From Prochlorococcus sp. AG-402-I20 (GTDB lineage: Bacteria; Cyanobacteriota; Cyanobacteriia; PCC-6307; Cyanobiaceae): 64,000 nt of DNA. The DNA lies in the NCBI GenBank assembly GCA_003216975.1, contig QCHY01000003.1:62001-126000 (forward strand), given 5' to 3'. Both the position numbers and the translations under genes were made by a program. The notes under the pieces were generated by a model. The model did not search any database and had not been told where the DNA came from. It saw only the letters and a program-made list of their open reading frames with translations. This document shows, piece by piece, positions 1 to 12,238 of this stretch (positions within the stretch are counted from its first letter, which is position 1; each line of letters begins with the position of its first letter).

Positions 1-1680
1 TTTACTCATCTTTCGATTTTGCTCATCTCTAACAAGTCCATGAATATAAACGTCAGAAAATGGCATCTTCTCAGTAAAGACTCCAGCCATCATTGTCATT
101 CTTGCTACCCAAAAGAAAATAATGTCAAATCCAGTTACTAGGGTATTTGTGGGATACCAACGTTGAAAATCAGGATGAGCTTCATCAGGCCAACCTAATG
201 TGGAGAAAGGCCATAATCCGCTAGAGAACCATGTATCTAGAACATCTTCATCTTGCTCAATTTTGACTGAATCTCCATATTGTTCACGTGCTAATTTTCT
301 AGCTTCATCTTCTGTTCTAGCGACAATATACGGTGTTTCATTTACAACTTTATTATCTGTTTGACTAATCACAAACCAAGCCGGAATGCGATGTCCCCAC
401 CATAATTGTCTACTAATACACCAATCTCTGATATCAGTTAACCAATCTCGATAAACTTTTGACCATCTATTAGGAATAAATTTAGGTTGTCCTTTCTCAA
501 AAAAACCAGAACAACTGTTTGCTAAAGGATCCATTTTGACAAACCACTGAGTTGACAACAATGGCTCTACTGGTACTTTCCCTCTGTCAGAGAAAGGGAC
601 ACTATGTTTATAAGCTTCTATTTTGGTTAAAAGACCAATCTCCTTTAAAGAATCAATAACAGCTTCACGAGCTTCAAAACGATCCAAGCCTTCAAATTGA
701 CCTGCATTGTGATTCATTGTTCCTTTTTTAGTCATGACTGTTATTTGAGGTAAGTCATGTCTCTGACCTATATCAAAATCATTAGGATCATGCGCTGGAG
801 TAACTTTGACACATCCAGTTCCAAAATCTTTATCTACATGAGGGTCTCCAATAATGGGAATAGTTCTGCCAACTAACGGCAAAGTCAGTTGCTCCCCAAT
901 GAGATCTTTATACCTTTCATCTGATGGATTCACAGCAACTGCGACATCACCAAGCATCGTCTCAGGACGTGTAGTCGCTACTTCTAAGTAACTAATTTGT
1001 TTCGTACTTGATACAGATGATGTGACTAATGGATATCGAAAATGCCATAGATGTCCATCTACTTCTTTCATTTCAACTTCTAAATCACTCACAGCCGAAC
1101 CAGAGGCAGGGCACCAATTCACTAAATATTCTCCTCTATATATCAATCCTTTTTCATATAAACGAACAAATGCCTCAGAAACAGCTTTACTCAGGCCCTC
1201 ATCCAATGTAAATCTCTCTCTACTCCAGTCTACGGAATATCCTAAACGCTTTAATTGGTCAACAATTCTTCCACCACTTTTTTCTTTCCAATCCCAAGCT
1301 TTTTCCAAAAAGGAAGCTCTACCAAGATCACGACGATTTTTGCCTTCTTCCTTTAGTTGTCTCTCGAGAATAGTTTGAACCGCAATTGAGGCATGGTCTG
1401 TTCCTGGAAGACAAAGAACATTATTTCCTTTTAATCTCTTATACCTAACAACTGTATCGATTAAGGCAGTATTAAAAGCATGCCCCATATGCAGACTACC
1501 TGTGACATTTGGGGGAGGAATAACTACGGAGAATGGATCTCCAGGGGCTGATGGATCAGGTTTAAAAGCTCCTTTTTCTTCCCAAGCTTTCTGCCAGCGA
1601 TTTTCAGTACCAACTGGATCATATGTTTTAGGAAGCCCTGAGGCTTCAGATGATTTCGTAGTGTTTGCCCGCTCTATCAC
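1..1680 (-). CDS. valS: Valyl-tRNA synthetase, partial (3' end outside window)
   Basis: Class I aminoacyl-tRNA synthetase that charges tRNA-Val and edits mischarged Thr. The visible 560 residues run from a GTG start at 1680 to the left edge. The N-terminus shows [15 protein letters not shown], which contains the HIGH-type ATP signature (HMGH). The frame reaches the window edge exactly at [13 protein letters not shown], so the KMSKS loop is cut and the rest of the catalytic domain, the anticodon-binding domain and the coiled coil lie outside. An in-frame TAA five codons upstream and no ATG before the HMGH motif make the GTG start firm. Family members are about 900 residues, so roughly 60 percent is present. 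The next genes upstream on the same strand are small hypotheticals. Confidence 0.97.
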   Translation of the reverse strand, partial: MIERANTTKSSEASGLPKTYDPVGTENRWQKAWEEKGAFKPDPSAPGDPFSVVIPPPNVTGSLHMGHAFNTALIDTVVRYKRLKGNNVLCLPGTDHASIAVQTILERQLKEEGKNRRDLGRASFLEKAWDWKEKSGGRIVDQLKRLGYSVDWSRERFTLDEGLSKAVSEAFVRLYEKGLIYRGEYLVNWCPASGSAVSDLEVEMKEVDGHLWHFRYPLVTSSVSSTKQISYLEVATTRPETMLGDVAVAVNPSDERYKDLIGEQLTLPLVGRTIPIIGDPHVDKDFGTGCVKVTPAHDPNDFDIGQRHDLPQITVMTKKGTMNHNAGQFEGLDRFEAREAVIDSLKEIGLLTKIEAYKHSVPFSDRGKVPVEPLLSTQWFVKMDPLANSCSGFFEKGQPKFIPNRWSKVYRDWLTDIRDWCISRQLWWGHRIPAWFVISQTDNKVVNETPYIVARTEDEARKLAREQYGDSVKIEQDEDVLDTWFSSGLWPFSTLGWPDEAHPDFQRWYPTNTLVTGFDIIFFWVARMTMMAGVFTEKMPFSDVYIHGLVRDEQNRKMSK

Positions 1681-1753
1681 AGAAAAAAAATGTGTTTAAT
1701 TTAATTTACTCATTCTCGACAAAAGTTTTACATCATTCTTGCTTTTCCTAAAT

Positions 1754-2227
1754 TCAAATGTCACTTTTCAAGTTCCAAGGAATCGAAACTATTGAGTCAT
1801 GCCTTTCCCATGCAGCCGAAGATAAAGAAACCTTTTCATTTAAACCAATCGTTTTTAAGGCTTGAACTATGTCGATATCATTTATCACCTTATCTACAGC
1901 TATGGGCATTATCAAAACTTGCGCTTCTGCAGGATCAGCCATCACATGTAATGATAAATCCTCTAAAGCCCTTTCAAAAAATATTTTTCTCATTCGACTT
2001 GTTAAAGGAGAACCCATGGCTTTTGCAAACAATTCCAGGCTTTCTTTGTCTCCAGAAAGCCCACAATTTAAACTTAACCAGATTAAAAATTTAACCCAGC
2101 TATCCACGCTCCATAGTGGCTGAAAGCTATCTCGCTTACTATAAATTAATTCCATCAATGCGAACTCAAATGCTTTTGCTTGAATAGACGTGCGAGATAT
2201 TTGTTCCATAGAAGACATTTTCTCCAA
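1754..2227 (-). CDS. Conserved hypothetical protein, 157 aa
   Basis: I do not recognise the family. The protein is soluble, with no signal peptide or membrane segment. It is largely helical in character: a Trp-rich middle (WSVDSWVKFLIWLSLNCG) and a C-terminal half with alternating hydrophobic stretches (EAQVLIMPIAVDKVINDIDIV). It lies 73 bases upstream of valS on the same strand and could be co-transcribed. Met codons at residues 1, 4 and 7 are all possible starts. It may be a picocyanobacterial lineage-specific gene, but nothing in the sequence suggests a function. Codon usage looks like its neighbours, which supports it being real. Confidence 0.7.
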   Translation of the reverse strand: MEKMSSMEQISRTSIQAKAFEFALMELIYSKRDSFQPLWSVDSWVKFLIWLSLNCGLSGDKESLELFAKAMGSPLTSRMRKIFFERALEDLSLHVMADPAEAQVLIMPIAVDKVINDIDIVQALKTIGLNEKVSLSSAAWERHDSIVSIPWNLKSDI

Positions 2228-2272
2228 CTAAAGCCAAACTAGTGTTTATTGTTCATTATCTGTTTATTTGTC

Positions 2273-2524
2273 ATGGATCTGAACGACCCTGAACTTGAGT
2301 TCTCCGATCTTGTCTACGCATATCAAAGCTGGGTAATTGCTGTAATCAACGATGAAAAATTAAATAGTAAGGAAAAGTTGCTTACAGAAGAAATATCGGA
2401 TGATGCTTTAAATGCTATGAGATTCTTACCTGGTGAAGTAACTAGCGCAATTGAAACAAGTTTAGCTCGAGTCTATGACGTTGATTCTGATGAACTCTCT
2501 TCGATCTTGTTTCCAGAAGAATAG
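2273..2524 (+). CDS. Small acidic hypothetical protein, 83 aa
   Basis: This is a short acidic protein starting MDLNDPELEFSDLVYAYQSW and ending LFPEE, with no membrane segment. An upstream in-frame ATG at 2249 would add eight hydrophobic residues (MFIICLFV), but the start at 2273 gives a sensible soluble protein, so I prefer it. It is divergent from the 157-residue hypothetical and convergent with the HesB-like gene. The pattern of acidic residues with a leucine-rich helix near the C-terminus suggests a small helical protein. I do not recognise a family and propose no function. Confidence 0.7.
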   Translation: MDLNDPELEFSDLVYAYQSWVIAVINDEKLNSKEKLLTEEISDDALNAMRFLPGEVTSAIETSLARVYDVDSDELSSILFPEE

Positions 2525-2551
2525 AGTCAATTCTCTAATTGTTTTAATAAA

Positions 2552-2902
2552 TTATTGAGCTTTTGAAAGTTTTCTAAAGCCTGATCCACATGGAGAAGCT
2601 TCTGCCCCTTGTGGCGTGCTAATTAGAAATCCACCTCCACTTAAATCACCAAAATAATTCAGCTTTAGACCTTGAAAAAATAGGACTTGATCTTGGCGAG
2701 AATACAAAGTAATCCCATCAGCTCTAGCAAGGGGAACACCATCATTTTTCCCTGGCATAATTCTTATATATTTCCATCCCTCCCCGCACTTATCATCCAG
2801 TAGATCAATATGCATAACTCCTGGTGTTCCCGTAAAAGCAGCTTGCCTATTTAACTCTGCTACTGCTGTTGCTGAAATTTTTAATCCAGGACCATTTTGC
2901 AT
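2552..2902 (-). CDS. HesB/IscA-like protein with incomplete cysteine set
   Basis: This 116-residue protein resembles A-type Fe-S carriers (IscA/SufA/HesB), which hold an Fe-S cluster or iron through three cysteines: one mid-protein and a C-terminal CGCG pair. Here Cys39 (DDKCGEGW) occupies the first position, but the C-terminal motif reads ASPCGSGF, so Cys105 is kept and the last ligand is replaced by Ser107. The FLISTPQGAEASPCGSGF end is otherwise family-like. With two of three cysteines it may bind metal differently or have lost carrier function. It sits just 3' of tRNA-Val on the same strand. Family assignment is fairly confident; biochemical role is open. Confidence 0.75.
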   Translation of the reverse strand: MQNGPGLKISATAVAELNRQAAFTGTPGVMHIDLLDDKCGEGWKYIRIMPGKNDGVPLARADGITLYSRQDQVLFFQGLKLNYFGDLSGGGFLISTPQGAEASPCGSGFRKLSKAQ

Positions 2903-2922
2903 AAATTAGAGAATAATCTAGA

Positions 2923-2994
<72 letters not shown>

Positions 2995-3135
2995 AAACAA
3001 CTTTTAGTCCTTAGACTAATTCATGTACTTTATACCTCAAGCTGCTCTGTTGTTGAGAATTAATCATAATTAGATCAAAGATTGAAAAAAAATCGTTTTA
3101 TGAGCTTCGTTACAGCTCTCTCAAGACAACTCAAA

Positions 3136-3948
3136 ATGACAAAAACAAACCAAATAAATTTAGACAAAAAAATCAATAAACTCCTTGAAGTAGTTTCAGA
3201 CCTACGAGATCCAATCAATGGTTGTCCTTGGGATCTCAAGCAAACTCATCTTTCGTTGATCCCGTATGTTTTAGAGGAAGCCTATGAAGTTGCTCACGCA
3301 ATACGAGAAGACAATCCTAAGGAATTGAAAGAAGAGCTTGGAGATCTCTTATTACAAATAATTTTGCATGCTCAAATCGCAAAAGAAAAAAACTTATTTG
3401 ATATGGGAGATATCATTGACATAATCACTGAAAAGCTAATTCGCAGGCATCCACATGTATTTCAAAAAAAAGAAACAGTAAGTATACAAGAAGTGGAATA
3501 CTCATGGGAAAAAATTAAGAATAAAGAGAGACCATTAAATAACTCAAAAACTCCAATTAGTGACCGATTAAAATTAAAGATACGACCTCAACCCTCAACG
3601 AAAGCAGCACTAATTATCTCTAACAAAGCTTCAAAAAACGGTTTCGAATGGGAAAAAAGTGATCAGATTTGGGATAAATTATATGAAGAATTAGATGAAT
3701 TAAGAGATGCATTAAAAGCGGATCAGGCCTCCAAGGCAGAGGCTGAAATAGGAGACGTATTATTTACATTGATCAATCTTGCAAGATGGCATAAACTATC
3801 TATAGAAGAAGGATTAGCAAAAACTAATAAAAGATTCCTAGAACGATTAAATTATATAGAAGAAAATATAGAAGGCGAATTACATTCCCAGTCAAAAAAG
3901 AATTTAGAGAAATTCTGGGAATTAGCAAAGATTAATCTCAAGCATTAA
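3136..3948 (+). CDS. mazG: Nucleoside triphosphate pyrophosphohydrolase MazG
   Basis: Hydrolyses (d)NTPs to monophosphates plus pyrophosphate, cleaning the nucleotide pool and possibly affecting ppGpp. The protein holds two MazG-type helical repeats. The first has GCPWD at about residue 29, EEAYE at 47-51 and ELGD at 67-70, the usual metal-binding acidic sets, then RRHPHVF near 103. The second has [10 protein letters not shown] and [14 protein letters not shown]. From the ATG at 3136 it is 270 residues, close to E. coli MazG. In-frame starts at 3082 (TTG) and 3100 (ATG) would add unrelated N-terminal residues, so I chose 3136, though 3100 is possible. It lies ahead of speE on the same strand. 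Confidence 0.93.
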   Translation: MTKTNQINLDKKINKLLEVVSDLRDPINGCPWDLKQTHLSLIPYVLEEAYEVAHAIREDNPKELKEELGDLLLQIILHAQIAKEKNLFDMGDIIDIITEKLIRRHPHVFQKKETVSIQEVEYSWEKIKNKERPLNNSKTPISDRLKLKIRPQPSTKAALIISNKASKNGFEWEKSDQIWDKLYEELDELRDALKADQASKAEAEIGDVLFTLINLARWHKLSIEEGLAKTNKRFLERLNYIEENIEGELHSQSKKNLEKFWELAKINLKH

Positions 3949-3958
3949 TATTATAATT

Positions 3959-4825
3959 ATGAATCACAGACTAAAGACAAGGTTAGATTGGCTTGACGAG
4001 TATCATCAAGGGGTTAGATATGGACTGCTTGGAAACTTAATCCTAGAAGAGTCTAGTCCTTTTCAAAAAATTACCATCTTTGAAAGCAAGAGATATGGCA
4101 AAGCACTATTACTTGATGATTGTTGGATGACGGCAGAAAAGTCTGAAAAATATTATCACGAATGTCTTATTCATCCTGCCTTATCTTCTTCTACGCAAAT
4201 AGATAATATTTTAATTATTGGAGGAGGTGATGGGGGTAGTGCAAGAGAATGTTTAAAATATAAAGATGTTAAGTCTATCGATTTAGTTGAAATCGATCTA
4301 AGAGTTATTGAATTAAGTAAAAAGTATTTACCTACTATCGGAGGGAATGCATGGTCTGACTCAAGGTTGCATTTACAAATCAAGAATGGAATTGATTGGG
4401 TAAAACATGCAAAAGAAAATTCATATGATGTGATTATTATTGATGGCGCAGATCCTATTGGACCCTCCAAAGAATTATTCAGCAATTCGTTTCTGACAGA
4501 TTGCAAACGAATAATGAAACGAGGGGGAGTTTTAGCGACTCAAAGTGAATCACCAGAATCTTTCCAGCAAATTCATATAAATATTGTCAAAGTTCTGCGT
4601 GAAATTTTTGACTATGCAGATCCAATGTATGGATCTGTATCTATGTACCCAAGCGGTTTATGGAGCTGGACATTTGCATCTATGGAGAAGCCCAAATATA
4701 TGAATCCAATAAAAAGTCGCGTGAATGAAATCTCGAAGAATTGTCAGATTTGGAGTGAGCGATTGCAACAAGGTGCATTTAATATTATTCCTGCATTCAT
4801 AGAAAGAGAGCTAGCAAAAACATGA
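3959..4825 (+). CDS. speE: Spermidine synthase
   Basis: Transfers an aminopropyl group from decarboxylated SAM to putrescine, giving spermidine. The 288-residue protein shows the family order: N-terminal beta domain, [11 protein letters not shown] at about 88-98 for nucleoside binding, the acidic EID at 111-113, and the catalytic-loop region [11 protein letters not shown] around 160-170 containing the active-site Asp. The gene overlaps speB by four bases (ATGA at 4822-4825), which implies translational coupling with the enzyme that makes the putrescine substrate. No decarboxylase gene is seen in the window. Confidence 0.96.
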   Translation: MNHRLKTRLDWLDEYHQGVRYGLLGNLILEESSPFQKITIFESKRYGKALLLDDCWMTAEKSEKYYHECLIHPALSSSTQIDNILIIGGGDGGSARECLKYKDVKSIDLVEIDLRVIELSKKYLPTIGGNAWSDSRLHLQIKNGIDWVKHAKENSYDVIIIDGADPIGPSKELFSNSFLTDCKRIMKRGGVLATQSESPESFQQIHINIVKVLREIFDYADPMYGSVSMYPSGLWSWTFASMEKPKYMNPIKSRVNEISKNCQIWSERLQQGAFNIIPAFIERELAKT

Positions 4826-5715
4826 GAAAATCCAAACTCAAGGATCTATCACTATTTAATAACGATGGTGCAATATTCATGGGAGGACAAAGAAGCATCG
4901 ATCAATGTAAAGTGTCGCTGTTAGGAGTTCCGTATGATGGAACTTGTTGCTTTAGACCTGGCGCGAGATTCGGTCCTTCTGCTGTTAGGGAAGATAGCTA
5001 TGGAATTGAAACATATTGTCCGCAATTAAATTTAGATTTAGAAGATATCAAATTTGCAGATTTAGGTTCATTAGATGTTCCACTTGGAGATGCAAAATTA
5101 ACAATTGATTACGTAAAAGATGCGATAGATATTTTACTTAAAAATAATTTAAAGCCTCTTATTATAGGTGGAGAACATTCAATAACAACTGGAATTATTA
5201 AATCAATAATTACCAATTATCCTGAATTAATTATGATTCAATTAGATGCTCATGCAGACCTTAGAGATGAATGGTTAGGTAGTAAGTTTAGTCATGCTTG
5301 TACTATGAAAAGATGTTTAGAAATACTACCTAGCAAAAATCTCTTTCAAATAGGAATAAGAAGTGGAACAAAATCGGAATTTCTTGAAATGAATAATACT
5401 AGAAGATTAATTCAACATACTTACGGAGAGAATGCAAAATATTTAGAAAAAGCTCTAAAAAATTTCAAAGGGACACCAATCTATTTAACTTTTGATTTAG
5501 ATTGGTTTGATCCATCTATAATGCCAGGTACAGGCACTCCTGAACCCGGAGGTTATTTTTGGGGAGATTTTGCAGAAATAATAGATGTTATCAAGTCTCA
5601 TAACTTAATTGGTGCAGATGTAGTCGAATTATCTCCCAAATTAGATAACTCTGGTATTAGTAGTACCTTGGCTGCAAAAGTAATACGTTCATTAATTATG
5701 TTATTAGACAAATAA
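4822..5715 (+). CDS. speB: Agmatinase / arginase-family ureohydrolase
   Basis: Mn-dependent ureohydrolase, most likely converting agmatine to putrescine and urea in the arginine decarboxylase route to polyamines. The 297 residues contain all the expected metal-ligand motifs: GGEHS at 116-120, DAHAD at 142-146 and DLDWFDP at 225-231, followed by [10 protein letters not shown]. Agmatinase is preferred over arginase because the gene overlaps speE by four bases; sequence alone does not fix the substrate. Urea released could feed urease, which is not in this window. Confidence 0.92.
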   Translation: MRKSKLKDLSLFNNDGAIFMGGQRSIDQCKVSLLGVPYDGTCCFRPGARFGPSAVREDSYGIETYCPQLNLDLEDIKFADLGSLDVPLGDAKLTIDYVKDAIDILLKNNLKPLIIGGEHSITTGIIKSIITNYPELIMIQLDAHADLRDEWLGSKFSHACTMKRCLEILPSKNLFQIGIRSGTKSEFLEMNNTRRLIQHTYGENAKYLEKALKNFKGTPIYLTFDLDWFDPSIMPGTGTPEPGGYFWGDFAEIIDVIKSHNLIGADVVELSPKLDNSGISSTLAAKVIRSLIMLLDK

Positions 5716-5732
5716 TCCTAAAAAATTTGACT

Positions 5733-5960
5733 TTAATTCTTATCTGTAACCAATACCTTTCCAAAATCGAGTTGTTGATCAACAGATCTTTCAGAAATCT
5801 TTGGGAAATAAGGTTCTTTTTTTATCCAATGGCCACAAGAAACAAATGAAGATATCTCCGAATGTATTTTTATCTTTCTAAGTTTGCACCATGAGAATGA
5901 ATCAAAATGACTTGAAACACACTGATTACAGCTCATACAAGATCTTTTTAGAGTCATCAA
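5733..5960 (-). CDS. Cys-rich small hypothetical protein, 75 aa
   Basis: This is a short basic protein with a cluster of cysteines: CMSCNQC near residues 8-14, a single Cys about ten residues later (SWCKLRK), and another in VSCGHW. The spacing suggests a small zinc or Fe-S knuckle, possibly a nucleic-acid-binding or redox peptide. It is convergent with speB and is followed on the other strand by gcvT. Adjacent Met codons at residues 1 and 2 are both possible starts. Regular Cys spacing and lack of overlap with neighbours argue that it is real, but I do not recognise the family. Confidence 0.55.
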   Translation of the reverse strand: MMTLKRSCMSCNQCVSSHFDSFSWCKLRKIKIHSEISSFVSCGHWIKKEPYFPKISERSVDQQLDFGKVLVTDKN

Positions 5961-6087
5961 GTCTTAACCCAAGACTCATAGAGTAGTAAAACTTTCCGGA
6001 TCGAGCCACAAAGCATTAAATTTAGTTCTAGCAATTCTTATGGGTTCACGTTTTTACTAGTGAATTTCTTTTAACGTTCAGCAAAAA

Positions 6088-7206
6088 ATGAAATTACTGC
6101 AAACTCCTCTTTACGAAGAATGCCAAAAATTAGAGGGTAAAATGGTCCCTTTTGCAAATTGGGAAATGCCTGTTAGTTTTTCTGGGTTAATAGAAGAACA
6201 CAATGCAGTAAGAAAAAATGTTGGAATGTTCGACATATCTCATATGGGTGTTGTGCAAGTAAAAGGTAAAAATATCAAAAGCGCATTACAAAATTTAGTT
6301 CCTTCAGACGTGTTTCGAATAGGACCTGGTGAAGCATGTTATACAGTTTTTTTAAGAGAAAATGGAGGAATTCAAGACGATCTAATCATTTATGATCAAG
6401 GAATTTTAAACACAAATGAAGAAAGCATACTTCTAGTTATTAATGCGGCAAGAAAAGAATCAGACATTGAATGGTTAAATTCAAATCTTTCAAAAAAAGA
6501 AATCACAATTTCCGAATTCATGCCTGACGGTGCATTAATTGCCATCCAAGGTCCAGAATCAATTCGTACATTCGAGAAAATTCTTCAAGAGTCTTTGTCC
6601 GATTTGCCACGCTTTGGGCACAGAACTATTACTTCTAATCCCAATCTAATCAACTCAGAAGAATCAATTTTTGTTGCACGAACTGGGTATACAGGAGAAG
6701 AGGGTTTCGAATTTTTGTCATCGCCAGAAACAGCTAAGTCCATCTGGAAGAATCTAATTGCATCGGGAGTTACTCCATGTGGGCTTGGAGCAAGAGATAC
6801 ACTCCGATTAGAGGCATCTATGCATTTATATGGCAACGATATCAACTTAGATACCACTCCCTTTGAAGCTGGCTTGGGTTGGTTAGTTCATTTAGAAATG
6901 CCTAATGATTTTATAGGTAGGAGAGCTCTAGAAAACCAAGCCCAAGATGGAACGAAAAAAAAACTTGTTGGTATTAAAGTACTGGATAAAGGAATAGCAA
7001 GAAAAGGATATCCAGTTGTTTACAACTGCCAAACTGTTGGGAAAGTCACTAGCGGAACTTGGTCTCCAACATTGAAAGAACCAATAGCTCTTGCTTATGT
7101 GCCTAGCGAAATTGCAAAAGTCAATACTCAATTAGAAATAGAAATTAGAGGGAAAAAACATCCTGCAATAATCGTAAAAAGACCTTTCTATCGAAAAGGT
7201 TTTTGA
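6088..7206 (+). CDS. gcvT: Aminomethyltransferase (glycine cleavage T-protein)
   Basis: T-protein of the glycine cleavage system: transfers the methylene carbon from aminomethylated H-protein to tetrahydrofolate, releasing ammonia. In a cyanobacterium this serves photorespiratory glycine and one-carbon supply. The 372-residue sequence begins TPLYEECQKLEGKMVPFANWEMPV and carries the typical SFSGLIEEHNAVRKNVGMFDISHMG, GYTGEEGFE and LGARDTLRLEASMHLYGND blocks, with a C-terminal barrel (GKVTSGTWSPTLKEPIALAYV). GcvH and GcvP are not adjacent. I looked upstream for a glycine riboswitch and saw none. Confidence 0.96.
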   Translation: MKLLQTPLYEECQKLEGKMVPFANWEMPVSFSGLIEEHNAVRKNVGMFDISHMGVVQVKGKNIKSALQNLVPSDVFRIGPGEACYTVFLRENGGIQDDLIIYDQGILNTNEESILLVINAARKESDIEWLNSNLSKKEITISEFMPDGALIAIQGPESIRTFEKILQESLSDLPRFGHRTITSNPNLINSEESIFVARTGYTGEEGFEFLSSPETAKSIWKNLIASGVTPCGLGARDTLRLEASMHLYGNDINLDTTPFEAGLGWLVHLEMPNDFIGRRALENQAQDGTKKKLVGIKVLDKGIARKGYPVVYNCQTVGKVTSGTWSPTLKEPIALAYVPSEIAKVNTQLEIEIRGKKHPAIIVKRPFYRKGF

Positions 7207-7280
7207 GCAAGTAGCAACTGTGTTGTGCATATAAGCCGGTCTTTGTGGGAAACTCAGTATTCATGATGATTGAAAATTTT

Positions 7281-9101
7281 ATGCGCAATAAAACTTGTGG
7301 AGAACTACGAGCTTCCGCAATTGGCGCAAATGTTCAACTATGTGGTTGGGTTGATCGCAGAAGGGATCATGGCGGAGTGATCTTTATTGACCTAAGAGAC
7401 CGCTCTGGAACAATTCAAATCACTGTTGATCCAGATCAAGGTCAAGATCTTTTTAGCATCGCTGAAAGTCTTAGAAATGAGACTGTTCTTCAAATCAATG
7501 GATTAGTAAGAGCAAGACCTGCAGAAGCTATTAATACAAAAATCCCAACCGGTGAAGTAGAAGTCTTAGCTGAAAATATAAAAATTCTGAATACTGTTAC
7601 CAATACACTACCCTTCTCAGTTTCAATTCATGATGAAGAGAGTGTTAAAGAAGAAATCAGGCTGAGGCATAGATATTTAGATCTCAGAAGAGAGAGAATG
7701 AATAAAAATCTTCGATTAAGACATAACACTGTCAAAGCGGCTAGAAGTTTTCTGGAAAACGAAGGATTTATAGAAGTTGAAACACCTATTTTGACTCGTT
7801 CAACTCCTGAAGGCGCAAGAGATTACTTAGTCCCCTCACGTGTATGCGGTGGCGAATTTTTTGCATTGCCGCAATCACCACAATTATTCAAACAATTATT
7901 GATGGTTGGTGGCATTGAACGTTACTACCAAGTTGCTCGCTGTTTTCGTGATGAAGATTTGCGCGCAGACAGGCAACCAGAATTTACTCAATTAGATATT
8001 GAAATGAGTTTTATGGAGGAAAAAGACATAATTGAGTTCAATGAAAAGTTAATCATAAACATCTGGAAAAAAATTAAAGGGATTGATCTCCCAACTCCAT
8101 TTCCAAGGATGACTTGGCAAGAGGCTATGGATCGATTTGGAACTGATAGACCTGATACTCGATATGGAATGGAACTTGTTAATACAAGTGATTTATTTTC
8201 TAAAAGTGGATTTAAAGTTTTTTCAAATACTATTTCTTCTGGTGGATGCGTCAAATGCATTACCATTGAGGATGGAAATAATTTAATTAGTAATGTAAGA
8301 ATAAAACCAGGTGGAGATATTTTTAGCGAAGCCCAAAAAGCTGGTGCGGGCGGGCTAGCATTTATTAGAGTTAGAGATAATGAAGAAGTTGATACTATTG
8401 GAGCCATAAAAGATAATTTAACTACCTCACAAATAAAAGAACTCCTATCAAAAACCCAGGCAAAAGCTGGTGATCTAATCCTTTTTGGTGCAGGACCCAC
8501 AAATGTTGTTAATAGAACCTTAGATAGAGTTCGTCAATTTATAGCTCAAGATCTAAAAATCATTTCCGACAACGAACTAAAAACACAATGGAATTTTCTT
8601 TGGGTCACTGATTTTCCTATGTTTGAATTCAATTCTGATGAAAATCGTCTTGAAGCAATTCATCATCCCTTCTGCGCTCCGAAGCCTGAAGATATTGGTG
8701 AATCAGAGAACTTATGGAAAGACAAATTACCCAAATCAAATGCTCAAGCGTATGATCTAGTGCTAAATGGGCTAGAAATTGGTGGAGGATCTTTAAGAAT
8801 TCACAACTCGGAACTTCAAAAAACTGTACTTGAAGTCATTGGTCTATCTAGCAATGAGGCAGAAGAACAATTCGGTTTTTTAATTGATGCACTTGCAATG
8901 GGTGCTCCTCCACATGGTGGGATTGCATTTGGACTGGACAGAATAGTAATGCTCTTAGCCAATGAAGATTCAATTAGAGATACGATTGCTTTTCCAAAAA
9001 CACAACAAGCTCGTTGTTCTATGGCTAAAGCCCCTGCAAACGTGGAAAATAAACAATTAGAAGACCTCCATATAGCTTCTACATGGATAGATCCTGATTG
9101 A
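7281..9101 (+). CDS. aspS: Aspartyl-tRNA synthetase
   Basis: Class II synthetase charging tRNA-Asp (possibly also tRNA-Asn if a GatCAB amidotransferase is used; this cannot be told here). The protein has the N-terminal OB fold ([23 protein letters not shown]), motif 1 region ([21 protein letters not shown]), motif 2 ([21 protein letters not shown]), the bacterial GAD insertion in the middle, and motif 3 ([19 protein letters not shown]). I chose the ATG at 7281 ([12 protein letters not shown]), matching the family N-terminus and giving 606 residues. A GTG at 7245 in frame would add 12 unrelated residues. Confidence 0.96.
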   Translation: MRNKTCGELRASAIGANVQLCGWVDRRRDHGGVIFIDLRDRSGTIQITVDPDQGQDLFSIAESLRNETVLQINGLVRARPAEAINTKIPTGEVEVLAENIKILNTVTNTLPFSVSIHDEESVKEEIRLRHRYLDLRRERMNKNLRLRHNTVKAARSFLENEGFIEVETPILTRSTPEGARDYLVPSRVCGGEFFALPQSPQLFKQLLMVGGIERYYQVARCFRDEDLRADRQPEFTQLDIEMSFMEEKDIIEFNEKLIINIWKKIKGIDLPTPFPRMTWQEAMDRFGTDRPDTRYGMELVNTSDLFSKSGFKVFSNTISSGGCVKCITIEDGNNLISNVRIKPGGDIFSEAQKAGAGGLAFIRVRDNEEVDTIGAIKDNLTTSQIKELLSKTQAKAGDLILFGAGPTNVVNRTLDRVRQFIAQDLKIISDNELKTQWNFLWVTDFPMFEFNSDENRLEAIHHPFCAPKPEDIGESENLWKDKLPKSNAQAYDLVLNGLEIGGGSLRIHNSELQKTVLEVIGLSSNEAEEQFGFLIDALAMGAPPHGGIAFGLDRIVMLLANEDSIRDTIAFPKTQQARCSMAKAPANVENKQLEDLHIASTWIDPD

Positions 9102-9204
9102 ATTGATAGAAATAAGCATTAAAAACATTATCCTAAAGAGAAAATATGTAAATTTCTTGGCGTTTAGCCTTATCAAGGTAGCTTAAAGAATGATTGAAAA
9201 GTAA

Positions 9205-10872
<1,668 letters not shown>

Positions 10873-11514
10873 ATGGAACCATCTCTACCAGTAGTGGAAT
10901 GTTTTCATTCTCTACAAGGAGAAGGAGAACATGCTGGTAGAAGCGCTTACTTCATCAGATTAGCTAGTTGTAAAGTTGGATGTCCTTGGTGTGATACGAA
11001 AAATTCATGGAATTCCGAACTTCATCCACAACAAACTTTGATAGATTTATCAATTAGCACAGCCAAAGCGCAAACAGAAGGTGCAGCTTTTGTTGTAATC
11101 ACTGGAGGTGAGCCATTGCATCATAATTTAGATCATCTATGCAGAGAAATTAGAAAATCTACACTCAATCTAGAAAAAAAATCTATTCCAATTCATCTCG
11201 AAACAAGCGGCGTAGATGCACTAAGTGGCAACCCAGATTGGATAACATTATCTCCTAAACGGCATTCTCCTCCACGCCTTGATAATCTGTTATCTTGCCA
11301 AGAATTAAAAGTTGTCATACAGAACGCTGAAGATTTACTTTTTGCTAAAAAAATGGCTGATTTAATAAAAAACAATGGAAAGATTAAACCTCAATTATTT
11401 TTGCAAGCAGGATGGGAAAATGAAGAAGGACAAACACTCGCAATCAAGTATGTAAAAAACAATCCTGATTGGAGATTAAGTATGCAAACTCACAAATGGC
11501 TAGGTGTACTCTAA
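10873..11514 (+). CDS. queE: 7-carboxy-7-deazaguanine synthase (radical SAM)
   Basis: Radical SAM enzyme converting 6-carboxytetrahydropterin to 7-carboxy-7-deazaguanine, third step to preQ0 and queuosine. Near the N-terminus is the substrate-loop sequence FHSLQGEGEHAGRSAYFIRL, then the cluster motif CKVGCPWC (Cys33, 37, 40; CxxxCxxC), and TGGEP for SAM binding. At 213 residues it is a standard-size member. It begins at the base after the pyrG stop and is followed 46 bases later by queC, the next enzyme in the pathway. Confidence 0.93.
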   Translation: MEPSLPVVECFHSLQGEGEHAGRSAYFIRLASCKVGCPWCDTKNSWNSELHPQQTLIDLSISTAKAQTEGAAFVVITGGEPLHHNLDHLCREIRKSTLNLEKKSIPIHLETSGVDALSGNPDWITLSPKRHSPPRLDNLLSCQELKVVIQNAEDLLFAKKMADLIKNNGKIKPQLFLQAGWENEEGQTLAIKYVKNNPDWRLSMQTHKWLGVL

Positions 11515-11560
11515 CCATCTAGATAAATGAGATTTTGCTTCATTAGATTTAAAAAAAATA

Positions 11561-12238
11561 ATGATTGAACAGACAACAATTGCATTACTTTCCGGAGGAA
11601 TTGATTCAGCTACAGCTGCATGTATAGCTATGGAAGCTGGGCAAAAAGTGATTGGATTATCCTTTGATTATGGCCAACGACATCTTAAGGAGTTACAAGC
11701 AGCCGCAGATTTAGCCAAAGATTTAAATCTTGAGGATCACATAACAATCAAGATTGATTTATCTTCTTGGGGTGGATCCTCCTTGACCGACACGTCACAA
11801 ATAATTCCCACTAAAGGCATACAAAAAAATACTATTCCTAATACTTACGTTCCAGGTAGAAACACTATCTTTGTTGCTATTGGGTTAAGTCTTGCAGAAG
11901 CTCGTGGAGCCAATCGAATAGCATTAGGCATAAATGCAATGGATTATTCTGGATATCCAGACTGTAGACCGGATTATTTAGAGGTATATCAAGAATTAGC
12001 CAACTTATCCAGCAGAGTAGGACGCGAGGGGAAAGGTATAAAACTCTGGGCTCCACTACTAGCTTGGGAAAAAACAAAAATCTTTCAAGAAGCATTACGC
12101 TTAAAAATTCCTATAGAAAAAACATGGAGTTGCTATCAAGGTGAAAGTAAACCATGTGGTAGATGTGATAGTTGTCGTATTAGAGATAAAGCATTAACAG
12201 AAATAGGTCGAGAAGATCTATGTAGCAAAAATATCTAG
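11561..12238 (+). CDS. queC: 7-cyano-7-deazaguanine synthase
   Basis: ATP-dependent conversion of 7-carboxy-7-deazaguanine to preQ0. The PP-loop motif SGGIDS lies at residues 11-16, and the C-terminal zinc site is visible as [15 protein letters not shown]. The length (225 aa) is typical. It follows queE in the same orientation and ends one base into the GTG start of pabB, so the queE-queC-pabB-pabC run is probably one transcript. Confidence 0.95.
   Translation: MIEQTTIALLSGGIDSATAACIAMEAGQKVIGLSFDYGQRHLKELQAAADLAKDLNLEDHITIKIDLSSWGGSSLTDTSQIIPTKGIQKNTIPNTYVPGRNTIFVAIGLSLAEARGANRIALGINAMDYSGYPDCRPDYLEVYQELANLSSRVGREGKGIKLWAPLLAWEKTKIFQEALRLKIPIEKTWSCYQGESKPCGRCDSCRIRDKALTEIGREDLCSKNI

Noticed and set aside
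1022..1699. Several plus-strand open frames of 60-118 codons across the first 1.7 kb
   Set aside because: They are antisense to valS, whose protein sequence is clear; no independent evidence of coding.
5960..5976. Short hairpin AGTCTT-AACCC-AAGACT near the start of the Cys-rich gene
   Set aside because: Only a 6-bp stem with no U tract and located at a gene start; not convincing as a terminator.
5961..6087. Possible glycine riboswitch or other leader RNA upstream of gcvT
   Set aside because: The 127-bp gap shows no paired aptamer core I recognise.
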